Shown piece by piece: positions 16,518 to 25,120 of a DNA stretch of 64,000 bases; within the stretch, counting starts at the first letter, position 1, and each line of letters begins with the position of its first letter. Below the pieces are notes generated by a model. The model saw only the letters and a program-made list of their open reading frames with translations, ran no database searches and was not told the DNA's origin. Origin of the DNA: Streptomyces jumonjinensis (GTDB lineage: Bacteria > Actinomycetota > Actinomycetes > Streptomycetales > Streptomycetaceae); contig NZ_VCLA01000191.1 of assembly GCF_009600885.1 (NCBI RefSeq), forward strand, positions 1 through 64,000, written 5' to 3'. The translations under genes and the position numbers were made by a program.

Positions 16518-16994
16518 ATGACCGTTGCGTTCTTCTCCGGCAAGCGCCGCCGGGCCGCTGCCACCATCGGCGCCGTCTCGGCCGGGCTTCTCGTACTCTC
16601 GGCCTGCGAAAAGCCGACACCGCTCGCGACCGTGACGGTCGGGAGCGAGTCCGTCAACTCCGAGGCCGCCTGCTACAACGACGGCAAGCCCATCAAGGAG
16701 TCGCTGGTCCAGGACTGTCTGAACAAGGACTCCGGGAAAACCGTGAAGGTCGCCCTGGACGACAAGATCCGCTTCGGTGTGGACCCGGAGATCGCGGAGA
16801 ACGGCTGGACCCTGTTCATCGGCGGTCAGCCGGCCGAGCAGGAGCCGTACAAGAAGACGTACCGCTCCATCCCCGCGAGCGCCTTCTTCACCTCGCAGAC
16901 CGGTGAGACCGCCAGCAAGACGAAGATCAGCATCGTGGAGACCGACGGCAAGAAGCTCATCGGCATCTGGCTGTTCACGCTTGAGAAGAAGTGA
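16518..16994 (+). CDS. DUF2771 lipoprotein
   Basis: 158 aa. A basic N-terminus (GKRRRAAA) and hydrophobic stretch end in a lipobox, LVLSAC, so the mature protein would be lipid-anchored at Cys34 on the outer face of the membrane. The mature part is lysine-rich and mostly beta-predicted (VDPEIAENGWTLFIGGQPAEQEPYKKTYRS), matching DUF2771. Function unknown. It lies 16 bases upstream of mqnB on the same strand and may be co-transcribed. Confidence 0.83.
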   Translation: MTVAFFSGKRRRAAATIGAVSAGLLVLSACEKPTPLATVTVGSESVNSEAACYNDGKPIKESLVQDCLNKDSGKTVKVALDDKIRFGVDPEIAENGWTLFIGGQPAEQEPYKKTYRSIPASAFFTSQTGETASKTKISIVETDGKKLIGIWLFTLEKK

Positions 16995-17010
16995 TCCGAG
17001 GGGTCCGGTC

Positions 17011-17757
17011 GTGCGCGTACTCGTCGTGACCGCGGTGGCGGCGGAGGCCGAATCCGTCGCCGCCGGGCTCGCCGCCGGGGCAGGTTCCAGTGCCGGTTCC
17101 AGTGCCGGTTCCGGCTCTGGGCACGGTGCGCGCGCCGAGACCCTGATCGCCGGAGTCGGCCCGGCCGCGGCAGCCGCTGCCACCGCCACGGCGCTGGCGA
17201 GCAGCGCCGACGACCCTTACGGTCTGGTCGTCTCGGCCGGTATCGGCGGCGGCTTCCCGCACCGGGCCCCGGTCGGCTCGCTGGTCGTCGCGGACGCGAT
17301 CGTCGCCGCCGATCTCGGCGCGGACGGCCCGGACGGCTTTCTCTCCGTCGAAGAGCTCGGCTTCGGCCGCGCCGTCCATCTGCCGCCCGCCGGGCTGGCC
17401 GCCCGTGCCGCCGAGGCCGCCGGGGCGCTCTGCGCGCCCGTGCTCACCGTCTCCACTGTGACCGGTACGGCGGCCCGCGCCGCCGAGCTGAGCGGGCGTC
17501 ATCCCCGGGCCGCCGCCGAGGCGATGGAGGGGTTCGGGGTCGCCGAGGCCGCCGCCGTCCACGGCGTTCCGGTGCTGGAGATCCGCGCGATCTCCAATCC
17601 GGTGGGCCCGCGCGACCGTGCCGCCTGGCGCATCGGCGACGCGCTGAACGCCCTGCGGGACGGTTTCCAGCGGCTCGGCCCCCTCCTCGCGGACCCGTTC
17701 GCGGACGACACTGGAGACCTCCCCGCCGGAAACCCCCTTTTCGAGGAGTCGCCGTGA
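17011..17757 (+). CDS. mqnB: Futalosine hydrolase
   Basis: 248 aa, nucleoside phosphorylase/MTAN fold: VLVVTAVAAEAESVAAGL, AGVGPAAAAAATA, SAGIGGGF, and EAMEGFGVAEAAAVHGVPVLEIRAISN, where the MEG/E residues contact the ribose. MqnB cleaves futalosine to dehypoxanthinyl futalosine in the alternative menaquinone route. A low-complexity insertion (AGSSAGSSAGSGSG) follows the first helix. The GTG at 17011 has GAGGGG eight bases upstream. It overlaps mqnD by four bases (GTGA), giving translational coupling. Confidence 0.92.
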   Translation: MRVLVVTAVAAEAESVAAGLAAGAGSSAGSSAGSGSGHGARAETLIAGVGPAAAAAATATALASSADDPYGLVVSAGIGGGFPHRAPVGSLVVADAIVAADLGADGPDGFLSVEELGFGRAVHLPPAGLAARAAEAAGALCAPVLTVSTVTGTAARAAELSGRHPRAAAEAMEGFGVAEAAAVHGVPVLEIRAISNPVGPRDRAAWRIGDALNALRDGFQRLGPLLADPFADDTGDLPAGNPLFEESP

Positions 17758-18593
17758 CCCTGCGGATCGCGTACTCGCCCTGCCCGAACGACACGTTCGT
17801 CTTCGACGCCTGGGCCCATGGCCGGGTCCCCGGCGCCCCCGCCCTCGATGTGACCTTCGCGGACATCGACGTCACCAACGGGATGGCCGAGCGCGGCGAG
17901 GGCGATCTGCTGAAGGTGTCGTACGCGGTGCTGCCGTGGGTGCTGGAGGAGTACACCCTGCTGCCCTGCGGCGGCGCGCTGGGCCGCGGCTGCGGCCCGC
18001 TGGTGCTGACCCGGGAGCCGGGCGCTGAGCTCACCGGGAAGACGGTCGCGGTGCCGGCCGAGCGGTCGACGGCGTATCTCCTCTTCCGGCTCTGGGCCGC
18101 GGAGCGGGTCCCGGGCGGGGTCGGCGAGGTGGTCGTGATGCCGTTCCACGAGATCATGCCCGCGGTGCGGGACGGCAAGGTCGACGCCGGTCTGGTGATC
18201 CACGAGGCGCGGTTCACCTATGGGACGTACGGTCTGCACTGCCTCGCCGATCTGGGCGAGCACTGGGAGTCCACGACGGGGCTGCCCATCCCGCTCGGCG
18301 CGATCATCGCCAAGCGGTCGCTGGGCGAGGAGACGCTGCGGCTGGCGGCCGAATCGATCCGTACGTCTGTACGGATGGCGTGGGACGACCCGGAGATGTC
18401 ACGGCCGTATGTCCGCGCGCACGCCCAGGAGATGAATCCGGCGGTGGCGGACCAGCACATCGGTCTGTACGTCAATGAGTTCACCGCGGACCTCGGCGAG
18501 AGCGGATACGCGGCGGTGCGCGGGCTGCTCACCCGGGCGGCGGCCGAGGGTCTGGTGCCCCCACTGGGGCCGGGCGCGCTCGCCTTCGGCTGA
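17754..18593 (+). CDS. mqnD: 1,4-dihydroxy-6-naphthoate synthase
   Basis: 279 aa, periplasmic-binding-protein-like fold. LRIAYSPCPNDTFVFDAW, DVTNGMAERGEGDLLKVSY, CGPLVLT and DAGLVIHEARFTY are the MqnD signatures; the last includes the catalytic His. It converts cyclic dehypoxanthinyl futalosine to 1,4-dihydroxy-6-naphthoate, completing the late futalosine steps with mqnB next to it. The GTG start overlaps the mqnB stop and is preceded by GAGGAG. The stop lies in an 8-bp tandem copy (GGCTGACC twice, 18588-18603). Confidence 0.93.
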   Translation: MTLRIAYSPCPNDTFVFDAWAHGRVPGAPALDVTFADIDVTNGMAERGEGDLLKVSYAVLPWVLEEYTLLPCGGALGRGCGPLVLTREPGAELTGKTVAVPAERSTAYLLFRLWAAERVPGGVGEVVVMPFHEIMPAVRDGKVDAGLVIHEARFTYGTYGLHCLADLGEHWESTTGLPIPLGAIIAKRSLGEETLRLAAESIRTSVRMAWDDPEMSRPYVRAHAQEMNPAVADQHIGLYVNEFTADLGESGYAAVRGLLTRAAAEGLVPPLGPGALAFG

Positions 18594-18735
18594 CCGGCTG
18601 ACCTGGCGAAGGCTGAGGCTGGGGCGGGGGCGTGAACGCCGGTACGGCGGGGGCGCGGGCCGTACGCGGCGCATCCGTACGCCCGCGCTGCGGCCGAAGG
18701 GCACGGGCCTGAGGCCCCGGGCCGCACATCGATTC

Positions 18736-18832
18736 ACACGTCTTACGTCTTATATGCCTGACGCGTCTTACATGCCTTACATGTCTTACGCGTCCTACAC
18801 GTTTTACGCGTCTTACACGTCTTACACGTCGA
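18736..18832. repeat. 9-bp tandem repeat reiterating the last codons and stop of the cold-shock gene
   Basis: Eleven units of about 9 bases (consensus ACACGTCTT on the plus strand; one is shortened by two bases). Read on the minus strand in frame with the cold-shock gene, the array is GAC GTG TAA over and over, i.e. Asp-Val-stop. The true stop (18822-18824) lies inside the array's first units. Confidence 0.85.
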
Positions 18833-19205
18833 GCTGATCGGCGACAGCCCGGAGCAGGCCCGCGATCTTCTTGCCCTGCACCTTGTCGGGGTAACGCCCG
18901 CGCTCCAGCATCGGGGTGATGTTCTCCAGGAGCGTCGTCAGGTCCTGGACGATCGAGGCCAGCTCGTCCGGCTTGCGCCGCTGGGCCGCCGCGACCGACG
19001 GCGTGGGATCGAGAACCGTCACGGAGAGCGCCTGGTCACCGCGCTGGCCGGCCACGACGCCGAACTCGACGCGCTGGCCGGGCTTGAGCGCGTCGATCCC
19101 GTCGGGCAGCACTGACGAGTGCACGAAAACGTCGCCGCCGTCATCGCGGGAGAGAAAGCCGAAGCCCTTCTCGCTGTTGAACCATTTGACCTTGCCGGTA
19201 GGCAC
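18822..19205 (-). CDS. Cold-shock-domain protein with C-terminal helical extension
   Basis: 127 aa from the GTG at 19205, which has GAGGA six bases upstream; an ATG eight codons earlier lacks a site. The CspA-type domain occupies residues 1-67, with RNP1 KGFGFL (13-18) and RNP2 VFVHS (26-30). A second, helical part (about 75-127, ELASIVQDLTTLLENITPMLERG...KKIAGLLRAVADQLDV) is absent from classic CspA. Binding of single-stranded RNA or DNA is expected from the first domain; the role of the extension is unknown. Confidence 0.92.
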   Translation of the reverse strand: MPTGKVKWFNSEKGFGFLSRDDGGDVFVHSSVLPDGIDALKPGQRVEFGVVAGQRGDQALSVTVLDPTPSVAAAQRRKPDELASIVQDLTTLLENITPMLERGRYPDKVQGKKIAGLLRAVADQLDV

Positions 19206-19384
19206 GTCTGTCCTCGTCTTCGTACTCATTGGGGCGCTGAGGCCACCGGAAGCTTGACGCCGATATTCGGCTCTGGAAGCACTACAGCGGGTCTTCCGAC
19301 CCGCTGACCCAAGGCTAATGGTCCAGGGGCCGCTGACAAGACGTCGCCGATCGGTTCGTACCCGCCGGCAACTACCCTGGCCGG
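19206..19384. promoter_or_regulatory. Divergent promoter region with a perfect 9-bp hairpin
   Basis: Between the cold-shock gene (leftward) and a small membrane protein (rightward). CAGCGGGTC-TTCC-GACCCGCTG at 19285-19306 forms a 9-bp stem with a tetraloop about 80 bases before the cold-shock start, so it could lie in that transcript's 5' leader or act as an operator. Confidence 0.4.
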
Positions 19385-19621
19385 ATGACTGCTACTCCTA
19401 GCGCCCCGGGTGACGGGCTCGTCCGTGCCGGTGGCATCGTCTTCATCGTCGGCGCGGTGGCCACTCTCGTCACTATGGCACCGCTCTTTCTGGGGACAGA
19501 TCCCTTTCCGCCGATCGCCTATGCCGTGTGCATGCTCATGGGCGTCGGATTCGTGATCGCGGGGGCCGGGGTGCTGCGCTCCATCGCGGCCCAGCGGCGC
19601 ACGGCGAAGTCCGTCTCCTAG
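19385..19621 (+). CDS. Small two-span membrane protein
   Basis: 78 aa: helix 1 about 15-38 (AGGIVFIVGAVATLVTMAPL), a short loop with FLGTDPFPP, helix 2 about 43-65 (AYAVCMLMGVGFVIAGAGV), then a basic tail (QRRTAKS) placing both ends probably inside. No family recognised. Its TAG overlaps the TAG of the convergent HAD gene by two bases, so the genes share an end with no terminator between them. Confidence 0.7.
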   Translation: MTATPSAPGDGLVRAGGIVFIVGAVATLVTMAPLFLGTDPFPPIAYAVCMLMGVGFVIAGAGVLRSIAAQRRTAKSVS

Positions 19622-20343
19622 CCCGGTCCCGGTCCCGTGCCGGTCCCCTCGGAGAGATACCCACGCAGCCACGCGGGGAACCCCGTCAGATCGTCCAGCA
19701 CCACATCGGCACCGGCTTCGCGCAGGTCACCGGCGGTGCAGGGGCCGGTGGGCACAGCGAGTGCGAGTGCGCCGGCGGTGTGCGCCCCGCGCACGTCCCC
19801 GATGTGGTCGCCGACGTACACGCTCGCGCCGTGCTCCCGCAGCGCCTCCGCCTTGGCCTCCGCCCAGAGCCAGCCGATGACCGCGTCGGGGGTGATGCCG
19901 AGGTGGTCGAGGTGGAGCTTGGCGTTGGGCTCGTGCTTGGCGGTGACGACGATCGCCCGGCCGCCCGCCGCACGGACGGCGGCGATGGCCGCCCGCGCGC
20001 CGGGGAGCGCCGGACTCGGCTCGATGGCGTACGCCGGGTAGAGCTCGCGGTAGCGATCGCCCATGGCCTGAATCTGATCATCGGGAAACCAGTGCGCCAG
20101 TTCCTGTTCCAGCGGTGGGCCCAGCCGGGTGACGGCGAGATCGGCGTCGATCCACACCCCCGTCTCCGCGGTGAGCGCGCGATAGGCCGCGCGGATGCCG
20201 GGGCGGGAGTCGATCAGGGTCATATCGAGGTCGAACCCGACGGTGAGCCCGTCCGGCGAGGAGCCGGGGGTGGGCGTGATCGCAGGGGCGGGTACGGGGG
20301 CGGGTGCGGCCGGTGTCGACGGCCGTTCCGGATGGGGAGCCAT
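19618..20343 (-). CDS. HAD-superfamily phosphatase
   Basis: About 241 aa from the ATG at 20343; an ATG at 20361 and a TTG at 20364 are alternatives. Motif I DLDMTLIDS supplies the nucleophilic Asp (DxDxT), motif II is IVVTAK, motif III Lys lies in AKHEPNAKL, and motif IV is VGDHIGDV. With the helical cap this is the phosphoglycolate phosphatase/beta-phosphoglucomutase-like subclass. Substrate unknown. The N-terminus is Pro/Ala-rich and probably disordered. Confidence 0.85.
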   Translation of the reverse strand: MAPHPERPSTPAAPAPVPAPAITPTPGSSPDGLTVGFDLDMTLIDSRPGIRAAYRALTAETGVWIDADLAVTRLGPPLEQELAHWFPDDQIQAMGDRYRELYPAYAIEPSPALPGARAAIAAVRAAGGRAIVVTAKHEPNAKLHLDHLGITPDAVIGWLWAEAKAEALREHGASVYVGDHIGDVRGAHTAGALALAVPTGPCTAGDLREAGADVVLDDLTGFPAWLRGYLSEGTGTGPGPG

Positions 20344-20384
20344 GGGGTCAATTGTGCCCATCAATGGCCTTTACATCCGTACCT

Positions 20385-20429
20385 CTGGATCAGCTGGACC
20401 AGCTGGATCAGCTGGATCAGCTGGATCAG
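20385..20429. repeat. 9-bp tandem repeat, five units
   Basis: CTGGATCAG repeats five times (one unit has a C for T), 40 bases upstream of the HAD gene start. Confidence 0.85.
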
Positions 20430-20605
20430 GGAGCGGGCTCAGAGGACGGGCGGTCTGCCCGCGATGGGAGCCGGGCGACCGGGTGGTGAGGTGGCCACCG
20501 GGCCGGGCGGGGCGGGAGAGTGGACGATGATCCCGGGCAGGCGGCGGCCGGCGCCCCCGTCGTTCCAGAGCCGCCCGCCCGAGTCGATGCCTCCGCCGTT
20601 CCAGG

Positions 20606-21751
20606 TCAGCGCCGCCGCGAGCGCCACACCAGATAGAGCGCCGAGGCGATCGCCGCCCCCTTCAGGGCCCAGGGCCAGGCGGCCCCCATCACCTCGCTCA
20701 TGCCCTCCTCGGGGACCGGTGCGCCCCAGCGGTCGTTCGCCCGGCCCCAGAGCCAGACCAGCGTGGTCGCCAGGACGGCCCCGGGGAGACCGAAGACCGC
20801 CAGTTTCCGCTCGGCGGGGGTCAGCTTCCGGGAGCCGTAGGCGATGAGCCAGCCGAGGCCGAGCGCGATCCAGGAGCCGAAGAGCGCGCCCGCCAGCAGC
20901 GACACGGCGGCCAGCAGCAGAAACGGATGGCCGAGGGCCGGGGCGGCAGCGGGGGCCGCCGCCTTGCCCGCCTTGCCCGCCTTGCCTGCCTTGCCTGCCT
21001 TGCCCCGGCGCGGCAGCGGCAGCGGCAGCCGGAAGCGCGGGCGGCGCCCCTCCGGGGCCTTCTCCGCCTCCCCCAGCTCCCCCAGCTCCTCCGCCCCCTC
21101 CGCCTCGGGCTCGGCGAGCTCGTCGCTCCTCGGCGGGGGCGACAGTATCTCCGGGATCTCGACCCCGCCCGTGAAGCCCGCGACCCGCTCGCCCGGCCCG
21201 AACGGCTGCGGGGTGACACTCCACCAGTCCACGCCGTCCCGGTCCGACGGACCGAGCTCGTCCAGCCCCGCGAGATGCGGCGGCAGCGCGCCGGGCGGGG
21301 GCGGCGGCGGCTCGGCCGGGGCGGTCTTGCGGGGGCGCGGAATCCGGCGGCGTACCCGCTGCTCCGGCACGTCGGCCCGGGACGACCGGGGCTGCCGGGA
21401 CGGCCGGGACGGCCGAGACAGCCGAGACGACCGGGACCCCCGGGGCTCGTCGGGCGGCGGAGCCGAGGGCCGGTCCTCCCACCCGGTCGCCGGACCGGCC
21501 GACGACGCCGCGCCCGGGACAACGCCGCCGGTCGCCGCCGTCACCACGTCGTCCGGGGTGCCGAGTCTCCCGAGGATCCGGCGTACCGACGCGGGGTTGT
21601 CCAGGACCGCCTTCGCCCGCTGCCGGTCGATCTCCCCGCGCAGCGCCGACACCAGTTCCATCCGCGTACCGGACGACAGCTGTCGCCGCTGGGCCAGATC
21701 GCCGACCCGGCTCAGATAGTCGTAGACGAGCTGGTCGCTCTCGATCCCCAC
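20606..21751 (-). CDS. Membrane protein with N-terminal HAAS-like domain
   Basis: 381 aa from the GTG at 21751. Residues 5-75 (SDQLVYDYLSRVGDLAQRRQL...ELVSALRGEIDRQRAK...VRRILGRLGTPDDVVTAA) look like the HAAS/DUF1700-type helical domain that often accompanies PadR-regulated signalling membrane proteins. A long disordered Pro/Arg/Ser-rich region follows, including a KAG repeat, then about four hydrophobic helices at the C-terminus. The start was chosen where the recognisable domain begins; the frame stays open upstream antisense to another gene. Function unknown. Confidence 0.78.
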   Translation of the reverse strand: MGIESDQLVYDYLSRVGDLAQRRQLSSGTRMELVSALRGEIDRQRAKAVLDNPASVRRILGRLGTPDDVVTAATGGVVPGAASSAGPATGWEDRPSAPPPDEPRGSRSSRLSRPSRPSRQPRSSRADVPEQRVRRRIPRPRKTAPAEPPPPPPGALPPHLAGLDELGPSDRDGVDWWSVTPQPFGPGERVAGFTGGVEIPEILSPPPRSDELAEPEAEGAEELGELGEAEKAPEGRRPRFRLPLPLPRRGKAGKAGKAGKAGKAAAPAAAPALGHPFLLLAAVSLLAGALFGSWIALGLGWLIAYGSRKLTPAERKLAVFGLPGAVLATTLVWLWGRANDRWGAPVPEEGMSEVMGAAWPWALKGAAIASALYLVWRSRRR

Positions 21752-21853
21752 AGCCGTTCCCCTGACGTTCCCCGACCTTGTGCCCGCCGACGGTAGCGCG
21801 ACCTCAGCGCTCCGGGGGCTCCGTCGGGCCCTCCAGCGACTACCGTGGGGCGG

Positions 21854-24547
21854 ATGGGGACCATGCCCGAAGGAAGCAGTCCGCGCACGCTGGCCGAGGC
21901 GCTGCGCGCCCGCGGCGACCAGGAGCTGACCGCGCTGCTGCGCGCCCGCCCCGATCTGCTCAGCCCCGTGCCCGGGGACCTCACCCAGCTGGCCACCCGC
22001 GCGGGCACGCGCGCCTCGGTCGTCCGGGCTCTGGAACGGCTCGACCGGTTCACCCTCCAGGCCGCCGAGGCGCTGGCGGTGGCGCCCGACCCGGCCCCGT
22101 ACCGCACCCTGCTCGCGCTGCTGACCGGCGACGACGGAGACGAGACGGTGGCGGCGGCGCTGCCGCGCGCGGTGGAGACGCTGCGCGCCCAGGCGCTCGT
22201 CTGGGGCGGCGACGACCGGCTGCGGCTGGTGCGGACCGCGCGTGAGCTGCTCACACCGTCTCCCACCCGGCCGTCCCCGACCGGTCTCGGCCCCGGTGTC
22301 GCGGAGGCGACGGCCGGGATGTCGCCGGGCCGGGTCCAGGAGATCCTCGCGGCGGCCGGCCTCGGGACCACCCACGATCCGGTGTCGGCGGTAGCCGCGT
22401 TGACGGCGCTGTTCACGGACCGGCGGCGGATGGGCGCGCTGCTGGACTCCGCCCCGCCGGAGGCGCTGACGGTGCTGGACCGGCTGGTGTGGGGACCGCC
22501 GTACGGGGAGGTCACGGCCAGCCCGACCCCGCCGGTGCGCTGGCTGCGGGACCGGGGGCTGCTGCTGCCCGCGTCCGCGCGCACGGTGGTGCTGCCGCGC
22601 GAGGTGGCGCTGTATCTGCGGGCGGGCCGCGCGCACCGCGTCCCGGAGCCGCTCCCGCCGGAGATCACCCCGGCGGCGGCCATCGGCGCGGGCCGTCCAC
22701 AGCTTGTGGACAGCGCGGCGGCCGGGCAGGCGCTCGCCGCGCTGTCGGCGGTGGAGGAACTGCTCAGGGACTGGCACGAGGGCGGCCCGCCGGTGATGCG
22801 GTCCGGCGGGCTCTCGGTGCGCGACCTCAAGCGGACCGCCGCCGCGCTGGACGCCGACGAGCCGACGGCCGCCTTCTGGGTCGAGGTGGCGTACGCGGCG
22901 GGGCTGCTGGCGTCGGACGGCGAGGTGGACGAGCGGTACGCCCCGACCCCCGTGTACGACGAGTGGCTGACCCTCCCGGCGGCCGAGCGCTGGGCGCTGC
23001 TGGCGGACGCCTGGCTCACCGCGACCCGTACCCCGGGTCTGGTCGGCGGCCAGGACGCCAAGGGGCGCGCACTCTCCGCGCTCGGGCCCGATCTGGACCG
23101 CCCGGCCGCGCCCGAGGTGCGCCGCCGGGTGCTGGAGCTGCTGGGGTCGCTGCCGGAGGGCACGGCGGCCGACCCTGAGTCGGTGCTCGGCCGGCTGCGC
23201 TGGGAGCGCCCGCTGCGGGGGGCCGTCACCGGGGGCGCCGGCGGCGAGGGATCGGTGGACACCCGGTCGCGGATCGCGGCGTGGACGCTGATCGAGGCCG
23301 AGGCGCTGGGGGTGACCGGCCGGGGCGCGCTCTCGGGCCACGGCCGCGCCCTGCTGAGCGTCCCGGCCGCAGCTCCCGGAGCCGCCACGGCGGAGTCCGG
23401 GACCGGGGCGTACGGGACCGGGGCGTACGGGACCGGGGCGCATGGAACCGGGGCCGCCACGGCACCCGGAGCCGGAACCGGAGCCGCCGGCCCCGCCACA
23501 GCACCCGGAGCCGGAGCCGGAACCGCCCCCGCCCCCGCCTCCGATGCGCCGGAAGCCGCCGCCCCCCTCACCACCGTCGAGCGCGCGGCGGCGCAGATCG
23601 CCGCCGCGCGGACCCTCGCCCCGCTGCTGCCCGAGCCGGTCGATCACGTCCTGCTCCAGGCGGACCTCACCGCCGTCGCCCCCGGACCGCTGCGGCGTCC
23701 GCTCGCCGAGACGCTCGCGGTCGTCGCCGACGTGGAGTCCAAGGGCGGCGCGACGGTCTACCGCTTCACGCCCGGTTCCGTACGGCGCGCTCTGGACGCG
23801 GGCCGTTCCGCGTCCGATCTGCACGCCTTCCTCTCGGCCCACTCCCGTACCCCGGTACCGCAGCCGCTCAGCTATCTCATCGACGACATGGCACGCCGCC
23901 ACGGCCATCTGCGGATCGGCGCGGCCTCCGCGTACGTCCGCTGCGACGACGAGGCGCTGCTGGACGAGATCCTCGCCGACCGGCGCTCCCAGGGGCTGCG
24001 GCTGCGCCGCCTCGCGCCCACGGTCCTCGCGGCCCAGACCGATCCGTCGTCGCTGCTGGAGGGGTTGCGGTCGATGGGGTACGCGCCTGCGGCCGAGTCC
24101 GCCGAGGGGGATGTCCTGATCGCCCGTGCCCATGCCCGCCGCACTCCGCCGCGTACCCCGCCCCTGCCGGTCGCGGACGGTCCGCCGCTGCCGGACGCCG
24201 TGCTGCTGGGGGCGGCGGTGCGGGCGATCCGCGCGGGCGACATGGCGTCCACGGTGGAGCGGAAACCGGCCGCCGAGCAGCCCGTGCAGCCGTCCGCGCA
24301 GAACGGCGGGCTGCCCCGTTCGACCTCGGCGGACACACTGGCGACCGTGCAGGCTGCGGTCATGACCGGTGCGGCGATCTGGATCGGCTATGTCAACGCG
24401 GAGGGCGCGGCGAGCCAGCGGGTGATCGCGCCCGTACGGGTCGAGGGCGGCTTCGTGACGGCGTACGACCATACGTCGGACCAGGTCCGCACCTATCCGC
24501 TGCACCGCATCACGGGGGTGGCGGAGCTCGCGGACGATCTGGCCTGA
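21854..24547 (+). CDS. Helicase-associated protein (XPB partner type) with WYL-like C-terminus
   Basis: About 897 aa; ATGs at 21854 and 21863 are both possible. The N-terminal half is helical with winged-helix-like repeats; RPLAETLAVVADVESKGGATVYRFTPGSVRRALDAG and LSYLIDDMARRHGHLRIG match the helicase-associated domain found in actinobacterial neighbours of XPB. The last 80 residues (QAAVMTGAAIWIGYVNAEGAASQRVIAPVRVEGGFVTAYDHTSDQVRTYPLHRI) resemble a WYL domain. A low-complexity insert (about 515-570) contains GTGAYGTGAYGTGAHGTGA, encoded by 15-bp tandem repeats. M. tuberculosis has a comparable gene beside its XPB gene. Confidence 0.8.
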   Translation: MGTMPEGSSPRTLAEALRARGDQELTALLRARPDLLSPVPGDLTQLATRAGTRASVVRALERLDRFTLQAAEALAVAPDPAPYRTLLALLTGDDGDETVAAALPRAVETLRAQALVWGGDDRLRLVRTARELLTPSPTRPSPTGLGPGVAEATAGMSPGRVQEILAAAGLGTTHDPVSAVAALTALFTDRRRMGALLDSAPPEALTVLDRLVWGPPYGEVTASPTPPVRWLRDRGLLLPASARTVVLPREVALYLRAGRAHRVPEPLPPEITPAAAIGAGRPQLVDSAAAGQALAALSAVEELLRDWHEGGPPVMRSGGLSVRDLKRTAAALDADEPTAAFWVEVAYAAGLLASDGEVDERYAPTPVYDEWLTLPAAERWALLADAWLTATRTPGLVGGQDAKGRALSALGPDLDRPAAPEVRRRVLELLGSLPEGTAADPESVLGRLRWERPLRGAVTGGAGGEGSVDTRSRIAAWTLIEAEALGVTGRGALSGHGRALLSVPAAAPGAATAESGTGAYGTGAYGTGAHGTGAATAPGAGTGAAGPATAPGAGAGTAPAPASDAPEAAAPLTTVERAAAQIAAARTLAPLLPEPVDHVLLQADLTAVAPGPLRRPLAETLAVVADVESKGGATVYRFTPGSVRRALDAGRSASDLHAFLSAHSRTPVPQPLSYLIDDMARRHGHLRIGAASAYVRCDDEALLDEILADRRSQGLRLRRLAPTVLAAQTDPSSLLEGLRSMGYAPAAESAEGDVLIARAHARRTPPRTPPLPVADGPPLPDAVLLGAAVRAIRAGDMASTVERKPAAEQPVQPSAQNGGLPRSTSADTLATVQAAVMTGAAIWIGYVNAEGAASQRVIAPVRVEGGFVTAYDHTSDQVRTYPLHRITGVAELADDLA
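23398..23455. repeat. 15-bp tandem repeat inside the helicase-associated gene
   Basis: GGGACCGGGGCGTAC repeats in frame (GTGAY units) and drifts into a Gly/Ala-rich segment. It is a length-variable linker candidate. Confidence 0.75.
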
Positions 24548-24573
24548 GCCCCCGCCCGCGACCGGTCGGCTGA

Positions 24574-24999
24574 TCAGCCGACCAGGTCCGCCGCCACCCG
24601 GAAGAACAGCTGTACCACCGCCATCCCCGTCAGCACCGTCACCATCACCTGCGTATAGCCGAGGGCGAGCAGGCAGCCCAGCCCCGTGAGCACGGTCCGC
24701 AGCGGCCGTCTGCGGACGGTCCGCTCCAGCAGCCAGCCGCAGCCGAGCAGGGCGAGCGGCACGGAGTAGCCCAGCGCCCAGACCGCCGGGCGGGCCGGGT
24801 AGGCGGTGTAGTCGACGTACAGCAGGAACAGGAGGAGCGGGGTGGCGAGCGCGGGCACCGCCCACCAGCGCTCGTCCCGTTCATCCCGTTCGTCCCACCG
24901 GCGCTCGTCCCGCTCGTCCCGCTCATCCCACCAGCGCTCGTCCCACTGGCGCCCGGCGGCTCCGTCCGGCCCGGGGCCGGGGCGGTGGTGATCAGTCAT
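24574..24999 (-). CDS. Membrane protein with DER-repeat N-terminus
   Basis: 141 aa. The cytosolic N-terminal 45 residues are built from DERWW/DERRW-DERDER repeats, highly charged with paired tryptophans. About three or four hydrophobic helices follow (48-62, 70-90, 100-135). No family recognised. It sits on the opposite strand between the helicase-associated gene and the XPB gene. Confidence 0.65.
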   Translation of the reverse strand: MTDHHRPGPGPDGAAGRQWDERWWDERDERDERRWDERDERDERWWAVPALATPLLLFLLYVDYTAYPARPAVWALGYSVPLALLGCGWLLERTVRRRPLRTVLTGLGCLLALGYTQVMVTVLTGMAVVQLFFRVAADLVG

Positions 25000-25120
25000 G
25001 CCCCCAGCGAACCGCGCCGCCCCGGGCCCATGGCACCGTGCGCGTACTCACGCTTCCCCGGGCGGATACTCAGGATGAGTACGGCACACTGGAGGTTTGG
25101 CTTACCGAAAGGGCGCAGGC

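Noticed and set aside
21752..24865. Upstream extension of the HAAS-like membrane protein to over 1400 residues
   Set aside because: It runs antisense to the helicase-associated gene and contains only low-complexity sequence; the recognisable domain starts at 21751.
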